Below the pieces are notes generated by a model. That model did not search any database, was not told the origin of the DNA, and worked only from the letters and a program-made list of their open reading frames with translations. This document shows, in pieces, positions 19,701-27,328 of a DNA stretch of 64,000 nt. The DNA is from Planctomycetia bacterium (lineage in GTDB: Bacteria; Planctomycetota; Planctomycetia; Pirellulales; Thermoguttaceae): the NCBI GenBank assembly GCA_030527105.1, contig JAUNBK010000006.1:1-64000 (forward strand), in the 5' to 3' direction. Within the stretch, counting starts at the first letter, position 1; every line of letters begins with the position of its first letter. The position numbers were made by a program, and so were the translations under genes.

Positions 19701-22186
19701 TTGCCTTCGGCATCATCAACAATCATCGTTGTCTTCCCAGCTTCCTGCGTGAGGAAAACGGGTTTCCCCAATTTGAACTCTTTCTCTGCGGGAATACCAT
19801 TAACGTCGTTGAAATTGATTGTCTGCGAGCGGATATCTTTCTGTTTTGCCAAGAAAATAACCACCCCATTTTGCGCACACACGAGGAATCTGGCAGAATG
19901 GACAGGTTGGCGTGCTGCTTCATCCTCAAAGAGCGGGTTGGCGAGCAAAAAACAATCCCCTGCATTGGAGGGCAGAAGAACCGGGAACCGATCAACGAGA
20001 CAGAAATGGGACATGGAATAAATCGAGACCCAATTGTCCGAAGACAGCTCGGCAAAAAACTGCCCGTCGCGAGAAATCCCCAGAGCGTCCACTACTCCTT
20101 TCCTCGGAGAAGTCTCTTCGCAAAGTAACGACGTTCGCAACAAGACCTCTTTCTGCCACTCAAGAGGAACTTCGCCCGAAAGCTGCGGCATCTGCGAGAA
20201 AAGCGCCAACCTTCCCTGACCGAACTTTTCCTTTTCGGCAATAGAGTCGAGTTGCTGAACTTGTGCGTAGCGATTTCTAAGCTCTGCCTCAGCACGGTCC
20301 GCGCGCTCCTTTTGAATAACTTGTTCCTGCTCGGCATTAATTCTCCCCTGCTCGGCATTGAGTGCAGCGAGTCGGAAAATTGCAACAAGAGCAACCAAAA
20401 CACAGAGTGAGGCAATCCCCAAACTCCACTTGATAAAGCGCTCTCTGCGTCGCGCCGCCAATCCCTGCCGGAGGCGCGTCCGGAAGGTTTGGATTTGGGC
20501 GGTATCAGAAGCGCTGGTCTCCGTCAGCCCTGAACGATTCATCTCCTGCAAGAAATTTTCTGCCGTTTGAATCTGCGCAGCGACGATTCCAAAGTCCTTC
20601 GAACGAAGTGCAGACTCAATGAGAAACGAGCGCGCGACGCATTCCTTCTGCGATGCATCACGATACAAATTAGAAAAACCTGCGGGTGACTCCGACAGAG
20701 GCAAATCCGATTTTTCCGACTCCGCCACTGCCGTGCGAATGAGTCGGAATTCGTTGACATTCTCCACCAGCTCCAACAAGAATGGCTCGGCAGCAGATGG
20801 CTTCCCCGGCAGCGCGCGTTGTTGTATTGACTCAAACGTATCTTGCGCGTGGTCGAGACGAGCGATCAGCCCCTCCCTCGTTTGATAGCGCTCCAATGCT
20901 GCGGCAAATTGCTCCGCATCGACAAAACGATCCTCCTGGTTTCTCTGAAGCGCCTTGTTGACGATTTCGATCAACGCCTCAGGATTCTTCACCCCTGTTT
21001 TAGGATGAACCTCAGGAACGGGGTCAAATTTTACCTGGCTTACATACCCCAACGCATCAATTGGACCAAGATGATACGGGTCCTCATAAGGAGCTTTACC
21101 AACCAAAATGCGGTAGAGAATCCCACCAAGCATGAAAACATCGGTCGCCAACGACAGCCGGGACGGAATGGCATCGACAGATTCCGGCGGCATGTAAGGA
21201 ATCGTCCCACCAACAATCCGATTATCAACATCCGGATCATTCAGAGCAAGAGCAAAACCCCAGTCCACAAGATAAACATCGTTATATCGATCGCCCGACT
21301 CTCCCAGCATGACATTATCGGGCTTCAAATCGCCATGAATGATGTGCCGCTTATGGGCAAACGCAACAATTCGACACACCGTCAAAAGGAGGGAAATATT
21401 TCTTTCAAGGGGAAACTCGTCGATGACATCCCCCCAATCGGAACCCGGCACCAGGCGCTCGACAAAAGCGGGCAGTTCTCCCTCCTTGCTGTTGAGCGAG
21501 AGGATAATCGGAATATTCGGGTGAGATAGCCGAGCCTGCAGAACCGCCTCGGCAAGCATCGTGGACTGCTGAATGGAACTGTTGCGATAGCGTCCCTTTA
21601 GCTCCTTAAATGCCAAAGGCTGATTGGTACTCTGCTGGCGCACTTCATAAACGTTTTTTTGCCCACCAGCTTGAATAAAACGCGTAACGTCGTATTTTTC
21701 CGTGAGAGAAACCGATTCCCCTTCCGGGCGCGTGGGGTTCCCAAAATCTTGCAATTCCTGCTCATCCAACCGCCGAACCAAAGAACTCAAATACTTTTTC
21801 GACGCTTCGAAACATTGGAGAATATACTCTTTCATCTCTGGAAATCGATCGATCATTCCCTCTGGATCCGGACGATGACGCAACGTCTGAATATCTGCCT
21901 GAATGAGGCAACGCAAAACCCGATCAAAATCGAGAGGGATTCCGCGTTGTTCAAATAGAGGCAGAACAATATCCATCTCCTTCTCGATCCAAATCGGCTC
22001 ATCGTTCGCACGTCTTCTACGAAAATCGTCTGCAATGAGAGCAATGGCTAAATCCTGTCTCTGTTCTTCGGAGAGTCCAGTCTGCGACGCGGCAAAATCC
22101 CATGGCAAATCGACTCCATTGAGCCGCTCCTTCTGCCATTGGCTTAAGTACATGGAGACCGAAAAATTTGTTTCGTTTGCGTTCAT
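16724..22186 (-). CDS. Membrane-anchored Ser/Thr protein kinase with WD40-type repeats
   Basis: The 1820-residue protein has an N-terminal region (1-160), a protein kinase domain (about 165-450), one membrane helix (about 586-610), a charged coiled coil (about 615-660) and a very long C-terminal part (about 700-1800). That part has WD40-like units such as HENGMTCLVLSQDGKTIATA and SPSGNLILASAETGKVVVWD. Kinase motifs are present but altered: the glycine loop reads AGGQKNVYEV, the invariant Lys is in AFKELK, the catalytic loop is HGDLKPDN instead of HRD, and the metal loop is DWG instead of DFG. The topology puts the kinase in the cytoplasm and the propellers outside it. AAGGAG precedes the ATG by 11 nt. 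Codon choice looks less GC-rich than its neighbours. Substrates are unknown. Confidence 0.93.
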   Translation of the reverse strand: MNANETNFSVSMYLSQWQKERLNGVDLPWDFAASQTGLSEEQRQDLAIALIADDFRRRRANDEPIWIEKEMDIVLPLFEQRGIPLDFDRVLRCLIQADIQTLRHRPDPEGMIDRFPEMKEYILQCFEASKKYLSSLVRRLDEQELQDFGNPTRPEGESVSLTEKYDVTRFIQAGGQKNVYEVRQQSTNQPLAFKELKGRYRNSSIQQSTMLAEAVLQARLSHPNIPIILSLNSKEGELPAFVERLVPGSDWGDVIDEFPLERNISLLLTVCRIVAFAHKRHIIHGDLKPDNVMLGESGDRYNDVYLVDWGFALALNDPDVDNRIVGGTIPYMPPESVDAIPSRLSLATDVFMLGGILYRILVGKAPYEDPYHLGPIDALGYVSQVKFDPVPEVHPKTGVKNPEALIEIVNKALQRNQEDRFVDAEQFAAALERYQTREGLIARLDHAQDTFESIQQRALPGKPSAAEPFLLELVENVNEFRLIRTAVAESEKSDLPLSESPAGFSNLYRDASQKECVARSFLIESALRSKDFGIVAAQIQTAENFLQEMNRSGLTETSASDTAQIQTFRTRLRQGLAARRRERFIKWSLGIASLCVLVALVAIFRLAALNAEQGRINAEQEQVIQKERADRAEAELRNRYAQVQQLDSIAEKEKFGQGRLALFSQMPQLSGEVPLEWQKEVLLRTSLLCEETSPRKGVVDALGISRDGQFFAELSSDNWVSIYSMSHFCLVDRFPVLLPSNAGDCFLLANPLFEDEAARQPVHSARFLVCAQNGVVIFLAKQKDIRSQTINFNDVNGIPAEKEFKLGKPVFLTQEAGKTTMIVDDAEGNLLFFSFPDGKLLKQVKAHENGMTCLVLSQDGKTIATAGGDGLFKLWKSDGTPIKTLALPFAETPHERWKFVRRVDISPSGNLILASAETGKVVVWDIAAEKILAEITEPELPGTEGNLIQRVYWLDETRFVSLCLNNHYRIWNLAQRDEEGNPKFIDIQDPESRPALGIRAAVYSLLAKRLVIHENNHTLSVFDTETGEKLGKTTGILKLSHPNLSVTDARYHPGADSLLVGNFAYYPIISYDPRDLEKPLAYLPYPSISDQDVQRGKTLVSNLAFPDVGKEFAASLGSGDMVFFEVGNPTPIRTLSRIFRPFSADDMTLPIIAASPEGKTFAHTTTTGRKITLCQWNDGEVIRSWQKDSVGDEFTIFLAFVSEDRVLELTFQGTLTLWDVQEGKELATTKLMADRPRFLEVTTPSAFALSWDKKEFAVGFSDGSLQIVQITDLSLIGQSMPEWSNPLSNYTHTSPYALERADTEANIGGHMMAPENAVTGVDWSRDDSILVLSFSSGTNVITDLKTKEILARFVTGIDEEQVVGQKNHCFFTTSGKLLTVGTDGLVRRWDYCTSSEPFSIQKEKHSADRITAGAGKRWAGLTTSMVRDYSFFLHDGEKETFRRGNIEFFSRFWNSEKKECFILLGKDGKLDVINDEGKSIEHPVLTAQKGIPKGGFVRVYASPCGRWIAAIGQHSTSSGGVLSLFSGSETKKGACWLFDSENSAEGWKRLELFNSSFQEDETDSVQVAFRADSQEMAVADSDGAVVFWSLKDKKQLFPTNRVALVGPDITTNRGKITYTKSGRFLVQTGLANFVAVWDAETRTLMQKVPLQMFDSFVSVIAVDGLVPLGRGFGAWENEDAFVAAGDDGVLRFYQFIPEKFAFECVYVVSSLKLETLMGSARRGFSDDLGINFSPIKDLRLWIKDLATDVTGNILYVATVAEARTYDLTIIHNELNALGEKWEKRDVQALSGLLYFPRLGLYPAAPASPLVSPTHEETPTP

Positions 22187-22376
22187 TTCGTTGTACGCTC
22201 CTTCACAAGTGCATGAAAAAATACCGGAGCCGTCGAGAAGACTCCGTGTGAAATTTCAACAACAATCCAACATGGAGACCACACCCTCCGTTTGCACTGC
22301 ATCGCACAAGACCATCAGGAGAATACATGGCATATAAAAAATACTGCTGTTTTCAATTTCACTCTCTACAGATACC

Positions 22377-22405
22377 AATCTAACACAAATGTATTTTTTC
22401 GTCAA
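22377..22405 (-). promoter_or_regulatory. Promoter of the kinase gene
   Basis: On the minus strand TTGACG (22405-22400), a 17-bp spacer and TAGATT (22382-22377) lie about 190 bp upstream of the kinase start. Confidence 0.6.
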
Positions 22406-22493
22406 GTGGGTGGGGAATTTTTTTGTTATACTCTAGCAAAATATTCAGATCCGGTACAAGGAATCGTCTATGCAAGGAAAAGAAGTGTGCCGC

Positions 22494-22542
22494 GTGCGTA
22501 GCTCCAACGGCGGAGGGAATCAAAAATCTCAACGCGAAGTAT
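22494..22542 (+). repeat. R1 repeat, right half only
   Basis: GTGCGTAGCTCCAACGGCGG and the right end AACGCGAAGTAT are present; the left half is missing. The right end continues into an inverted copy of itself that forms a hairpin (22533-22558). Confidence 0.75.
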
Positions 22543-22558
22543 CAAGAAATACTTCGCG
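22533..22558 (-). terminator. Stem-loop downstream of the peroxiredoxin gene
   Basis: CGCGAAGTAT and ATACTTCGCG form a perfect 10-bp stem with a 6-nt loop, 27 nt past the peroxiredoxin stop. There is no clear T-tract, so it may act as a weak terminator or mRNA end-stabiliser. It is built from an R1 right end. Confidence 0.5.
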
Positions 22559-22585
22559 CAAATCCCGCTCAGGTACGGACGGACG

Positions 22586-23194
22586 TCAGTTTTTCACGAA
22601 GTGACCGTATTGCCTTTGAAAATAAGCGAGAGAATCTTTCACGGTAGGCTTGATGGCAGGATCGCCCGAGCGCCAATTCATGGGGCAAACTTCTCCATTT
22701 TGCTCGACAAATTTGAGCGCACGAACCAAACGCAGCGCTTCCTCGATGCTCCGTCCGAGAGAAAGATCGTTGACGGTTTGGTGGCGCACGATTCCCTCAC
22801 GATCGATGATAAAAAGTCCTCGCGCCGCCATTCCTTTTTCGAGCAAAACATTGTAGTTAAAAGAGATGTTTCGATTAAAATCCGAAACGAGCGGGAAACG
22901 CAAATTTTGCCCCAGCCCTCCGTCCTCCCGCGCCTGCATCCACCACGCATGGTGAGAATAGACACTGTCCACGGAACAACCGAGAATTTGAACGTTTTCA
23001 TCTTTGAATTCATCGTACGCGTCCGAGAAACCGATTATTTCCGTCGGACAAACAAACGTAAAATCCATCGGGTAGAAAAAAAGCAAAACATACTTTCCCA
23101 AATAATCCGCAAGGGAAAGCGAACGAATTTCCCCGTCGGGAAACAATGCGTCCGCCGAGAAATTCGGCGCGCGTTTTGTCACAAGAATACACAT
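22586..23194 (-). CDS. 2-Cys peroxiredoxin (AhpC/Prx1 type)
   Basis: The enzyme reduces peroxides through a peroxidatic cysteine. The 202-residue protein has peroxidatic C49 in FTFVCPTE and resolving C170 in GEVCPMNW, the arrangement of typical 2-Cys peroxiredoxins that act as dimers or decamers. Conserved PMDFTFVCP and GLFIIDREG segments confirm the family. A good ribosome site (AAGGAGACC) precedes the ATG. No AhpF or thioredoxin reductase gene is adjacent, so the reductant cannot be deduced. It lies downstream of rpoD's terminator and is probably monocistronic. Confidence 0.95.
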   Translation of the reverse strand: MCILVTKRAPNFSADALFPDGEIRSLSLADYLGKYVLLFFYPMDFTFVCPTEIIGFSDAYDEFKDENVQILGCSVDSVYSHHAWWMQAREDGGLGQNLRFPLVSDFNRNISFNYNVLLEKGMAARGLFIIDREGIVRHQTVNDLSLGRSIEEALRLVRALKFVEQNGEVCPMNWRSGDPAIKPTVKDSLAYFQRQYGHFVKN

Positions 23195-23281
23195 ATCTGG
23201 TCTCCTTTGTCATGTTTATAAATGGACATTCCATTGTATCTCTCAAGGCAAGAAACAAAAAATCCTACGCCTCGCAAGAGC

Positions 23282-23322
23282 AAAAAAAAAGGCGCGCCCC
23301 GCACTTCCGCAGGACGCACCTT
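23282..23322 (-). terminator. Intrinsic terminator of rpoD
   Basis: On the minus strand AAGGTGCGTCC pairs with GGGCGCGCCTT (two mismatches), followed by a run of nine T residues, 34 nt after the rpoD stop. Confidence 0.85.
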
Positions 23323-23355
23323 AAACCAAAACTTATACGAGAGAAAAGACGCCGG

Positions 23356-24891
23356 CTACTCCAAAAAACCGACGAGATCCTGACTCCGCCCCGGCTGCTG
23401 AAGTTTTCGCACAGCCTTCGCCTCAATCTGACGAATACGCTCCCTCGTGACGTTGAAAATGTGCCCGACTTCCTCAAGCGTGTAGCTGTAGCCGTCGCCC
23501 AACCCGTAGCGCAATTTGATAATTTCGCGCTCACGATAACTCAACGTCTCCAACACGTCGCGCAATGTGTGCCGCAGCATGTCCTGCCCTGCCCCAACCG
23601 CTGGCGCCTGCGCGCCCGTGTCGGGAAGCAAATCGCCAAACTGGCTGTCCTCGCTATTGCCCACAGGACGATCCAAACTGATTGGATACCGGCTCATCGT
23701 CATAACCCTGCGCGTTTCTTCAAGACAGGTGCCACTTCTCGCCGCCGCCTCTTCGACCGTGGGTTCGCGACCAAGCTCCTGCTGAAGCTGACGCACAACG
23801 TTGCGCACCCTCGACATCGTCTCAACCATGTGGACAGGAATGCGAATCGTGCGGCTCTGATCCGCAACGGCACGCGTGATCGCCTGCCGAATCCACCACG
23901 TGGCGTAGGTGCAAAATTTGAACCCACGCATGTACTCAAATTTGTCCACCGCCCTCATCAACCCAGCGTTCCCCTCCTGAATCAAATCGAGGAAGTTCAA
24001 GCCGCGGTTGCGGTATTTTTTGGCAATCGAGACGACCAGACGCAGGTTGCCCTCGGACAAACCGCGCTTCGCGTCTTGGTATTCTTTGTACACGGTGCGC
24101 AAAAATTGGACTCTGTTTCTCAAACTTGTCGGCGTCTCCCGCGTCTCCATCAAATATCGACGATACATCCGAATCGATGGCATCTGCCTCTCGATTCTTC
24201 CGCCACGGGCAAGAGCGCTTCGAATACGCGCCCTCAATTCGTCTATATGCCGCGAATAATCTTCAAGTATGCTGAGATAATACTCAAGCCTCTGAGTCCT
24301 TGGTCTCAACTCCATAATCAACTTGACGGCACGCCGCCTTCCGCGCCCCAACTCAAGCCAAGCGCGGCGACGCTCTTCAGGGGAACGATTCAAACTCGTG
24401 GCGATATGATAACAAACCTTGTTTCTCTCAAGGATATTTCGAACGGACTTCAAATTTTCCGGCAACTTTGCAAGCACGCGGCTCCGCTCCGCCTGATCGG
24501 CAGAAATTTGCAAATTGCGATCAAGAGGGACGTTTCCCAGCCGAACGTTTTCGAGCATCTTGCAGGTGCGCTTCAAAACATAGTCACACTCCAGTATTTT
24601 GCGGCAAAACTTTGACCTCGTCGATTCAATCCTCCTTGCTAAACGAACTTCATCCTTGCGCGAAAGAAGCGGAATGTCTCCCATCTGCTGAAGATACATG
24701 CGAATGGGATCGTCGCTCCAAGTCTCTTGCTCATCACTCTCAAGCTCCGTCCGCTCCTCCGTCTCCTCAGAGTCTTCCGAGAGGGTCTCGTCTAAACGCG
24801 CGGTGCCCAACACCGACTCGTCAAGCTCCAGCTCATCCAACTCCGCTTCGGGATCAAAATTATCTACATCCAGAAATTCTGGCTCTTGCAA
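23356..24891 (-). CDS. rpoD: Primary RNA polymerase sigma factor (sigma70/RpoD)
   Basis: This directs RNA polymerase to housekeeping promoters. The 511-residue protein has an acidic N-terminus (1-60), region 1.2 ([12 protein letters not shown], 61-72) and a non-conserved insert (about 100-280). Region 2 includes [12 protein letters not shown] and [12 protein letters not shown] with the promoter-melting segment [15 protein letters not shown] (about 280-350). Region 3 spans about 355-435. Region 4 has the helix-turn-helix [19 protein letters not shown] (about 445-511). The unshortened form marks it as the primary rather than an alternative sigma factor. The promoters proposed in this window with TTGACA/TATAAT-like boxes fit such a factor. 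Confidence 0.96.
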   Translation of the reverse strand: MQEPEFLDVDNFDPEAELDELELDESVLGTARLDETLSEDSEETEERTELESDEQETWSDDPIRMYLQQMGDIPLLSRKDEVRLARRIESTRSKFCRKILECDYVLKRTCKMLENVRLGNVPLDRNLQISADQAERSRVLAKLPENLKSVRNILERNKVCYHIATSLNRSPEERRRAWLELGRGRRRAVKLIMELRPRTQRLEYYLSILEDYSRHIDELRARIRSALARGGRIERQMPSIRMYRRYLMETRETPTSLRNRVQFLRTVYKEYQDAKRGLSEGNLRLVVSIAKKYRNRGLNFLDLIQEGNAGLMRAVDKFEYMRGFKFCTYATWWIRQAITRAVADQSRTIRIPVHMVETMSRVRNVVRQLQQELGREPTVEEAAARSGTCLEETRRVMTMSRYPISLDRPVGNSEDSQFGDLLPDTGAQAPAVGAGQDMLRHTLRDVLETLSYREREIIKLRYGLGDGYSYTLEEVGHIFNVTRERIRQIEAKAVRKLQQPGRSQDLVGFLE

Positions 24892-25919
24892 TGTAATACC
24901 CCCTATCCAGTACGAAATAGGTAAAAATCGGCTTCATGCAGTCTCTCAGGCACACCTCATGAGTGCCCGATACTTATAATTCAACGATAATGAAAAATGT
25001 CCAACTCCGTTTTCGTCCCAACGCCCAACCAAACACATCACCTTGGCTCGCGCGAAACTCTCATCCTGTTTCTCGCCCCAGCACTCATCCTACCTCGCGG
25101 CAGCGGAACAGTTTCAATCGACACCGCGCGCTCTACACAACGGCAAACTCGATCCCTGTGAGAAATACAACCGGAAAAAATCGGTACACCTTTTAAATAC
25201 ACCATAAAAAGCCACTTTGCAAGTCAATTATCGCATTTTGACTGAATTTTTGCAAAAATTTCTCGTATATTTTTTGTTTCGGCAATTCAGCAAAAGTTTT
25301 CCATGGGCTTTTTATGACGCCTTGCTGCATGGAATCTACATTATATATACGCCATTTTGCGAGAAAAAAAAAAGTTTAAGCGAAAATGCCCAAAAAACCA
25401 CAACAATCGAAAAATCCCACGCAGACCGCACAAAATAAAAGACGAAACCCGCGCGACACCCTCCAAAGGGCTACCTTTTCAGCTTCTTTGTGGAAAAAAG
25501 AACAATTTGCCTCTATTTTCCTATTTTTTCCTCACCGCATCTCAAAATCCAAACAATCCATGCTGCCGGCATTATCCCTGCAATCAGTACATACGCAACG
25601 GTTCGCCACGCTGTTCGAGTTTTTTTCTCTTTTTAGAAGAAATTTTTCTCATCCTAAAAGTTTCTCCCCAAAAATGTCAAAATTTTCCAAAAAACGCAAA
25701 AAAATCCAACTTTTCTCCATTTTTCGGGGGACTAACCCTTGCAAAATGTGGCACGTTTTTGTAAAATGAGCGTTATGCTGGGTTGCTTTCCGTTGTGGAC
25801 ACCGTCGAGATGCCCTTTTCGGGGGAAAATTCTCCGCGCGCGAAAGTGTCCCACGTGTTCGATGGAAGCCTTCCATTTTTGACATTTCCCACCACCATTT
25901 TCTCTCAGAAGGAGACCGA
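24892..25919. other. Gene-free AT-rich kilobase
   Basis: No convincing gene is seen. Short open frames lack ribosome sites and have low-complexity Lys/Phe/Ser composition. The stretch 25200-25780 is rich in A and T runs. It ends in a promoter (25739-25767) and the leader of the oxidoreductase at 25920. Confidence 0.7.
25739..25767 (+). promoter_or_regulatory. Promoter for the Tat-exported oxidoreductase
   Basis: TTGCAA (25739-25744), a 17-bp spacer and TAAAAT (25762-25767) precede a leader of about 145 nt before the start at 25920. Confidence 0.6.
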
Positions 25920-27221
25920 ATGATGTTATCCCCCCACCGATGCGTGAAGCGTCGTGATTTTCTCAAAAGCGCCGCCGTCCTCGGAGCGGCAGCCGCTGCC
26001 CCAGTCGTGATTCCCGGAACCGCCCTCGGTTTTAATGGGGCGGTCGCGCCGAGCGACAAGATCATCCTTGGCGCTATCGGCATCCAAAGTCGTGGACTCC
26101 ACGACCTGCGCGTTTTTATGAATCGAAAAGAGATTCAGTTCGTTGCGATTTGCGACATTCAGAAGAAACAGCGCGTTTCGATCAAAGCAGAGGCGGACAA
26201 AAAGTACGGCGACTCTGCGTGCGCAACGTATAAAGACATGGACGAAATGCTCGTTCGCGACGATATCGATGCGGTCCTCATCGCTACGGGAGATCGTTGG
26301 CACACGATGGCATCCATCACGGCAGCGAAATATGGCAAGGACGTTTATTGCGAAAAACCGCTCTCCCTCACGATAGAAGAGAGCCGCGCACTCGCCAACG
26401 CCGTGAATCGCTACGGCATCGTCTACCAGGCAGGCACGCAGCGCCGCAACATTGGCAACTTCATGCTTGCCGCCGAGATTGCACAAAGTGGCAAGTTGGG
26501 CAAACTCACGGAAGTCCACGCCAACACACTCTGGCCCGCCACGACGCAAGATTGGCTCCCTGCCGAGCCGGAGCCTGCCCCCGACGATGTGGATTGGAAT
26601 TTGTGGCTTGGGTCGTGTCCTTGGCGCCCCTATAATTCTCGATACGTCGCTGGCGGCTGGCGTGGACATTTCGATTTCCACGGCGGCGGAATCCTCGAAT
26701 GGGGATCGCACACCGTCGACCTCTGCCAGTGGGCTGCCGAAAAAGACCACACCGCGCCGGTCGAGTACACCCCTCAAATCGACGCCAATGGCAACAAGGG
26801 TGGCGAGGTCTACGCGTGGTACGACGACGGACTTAAACTCGTCATGCGCTCGTCCGGTTGGCTCGGTCTTGGAACCTGCTCCGCGCGATACGTTGGCGAA
26901 GAGGGCTGGGTTGAGACGGGCGACAGCGGCAGGATGGCGGTTTCGTCCGACGCGCTGCGCAGCGAGTTGAAGTACTTTGGAATGCCCGGGACGTCGCCCG
27001 ACACGCACATTGCAGAATTTTGCGAGTGTGTCAAAACGCGTCGCAACCCTGCCGCGAACGCGAACGCTGCCGCGCAATCCCACATCGCGTCCCACTGCGC
27101 GTACATCGCGTGGCAACTCGGACGTACCGTCAAATTTGACCCCGTGAAAGAGGTCTTTATTGATGACGACGACGCGAATCGGATGCGTTCTCGCGCGCTT
27201 CGTGAGCCGTACACGTTGTAG
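25920..27221 (+). CDS. Gfo/Idh/MocA-family oxidoreductase with Tat signal
   Basis: The 433-residue protein begins with a twin-arginine leader (KRRDFLKSAAVLGAAAAAPV), so it is predicted to be exported folded, probably with bound NAD(P). The Rossmann domain follows (ILGAIGIQSRGLHDL, with a variant glycine motif), and the family's EKP motif is in VYCEKPLSLT. The C-terminal domain has HTVDLCQWA. Members oxidise or epimerise sugars and cyclitols; the substrate cannot be read. AAGGAG (25909-25914) precedes two consecutive ATG codons. A HEAT-repeat gene follows about 100 bp later. Confidence 0.93.
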   Translation: MMLSPHRCVKRRDFLKSAAVLGAAAAAPVVIPGTALGFNGAVAPSDKIILGAIGIQSRGLHDLRVFMNRKEIQFVAICDIQKKQRVSIKAEADKKYGDSACATYKDMDEMLVRDDIDAVLIATGDRWHTMASITAAKYGKDVYCEKPLSLTIEESRALANAVNRYGIVYQAGTQRRNIGNFMLAAEIAQSGKLGKLTEVHANTLWPATTQDWLPAEPEPAPDDVDWNLWLGSCPWRPYNSRYVAGGWRGHFDFHGGGILEWGSHTVDLCQWAAEKDHTAPVEYTPQIDANGNKGGEVYAWYDDGLKLVMRSSGWLGLGTCSARYVGEEGWVETGDSGRMAVSSDALRSELKYFGMPGTSPDTHIAEFCECVKTRRNPAANANAAAQSHIASHCAYIAWQLGRTVKFDPVKEVFIDDDDANRMRSRALREPYTL

Positions 27222-27328
27222 TGTCGGAGCGTTTTCTACGAGAGAGTCTCCCACGCGAGTGTTGGCTTGAGGAAGCGTCTCTCACCCACCTTGTTTTGAA
27301 AAAGTACACATTGATTGGAGTTTTCGAT

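Noticed and set aside
25386..25769. 127-codon open frame in the AT-rich kilobase
   Set aside because: Low-complexity Lys/Phe/Ser sequence, no ribosome site, no recognisable domain.
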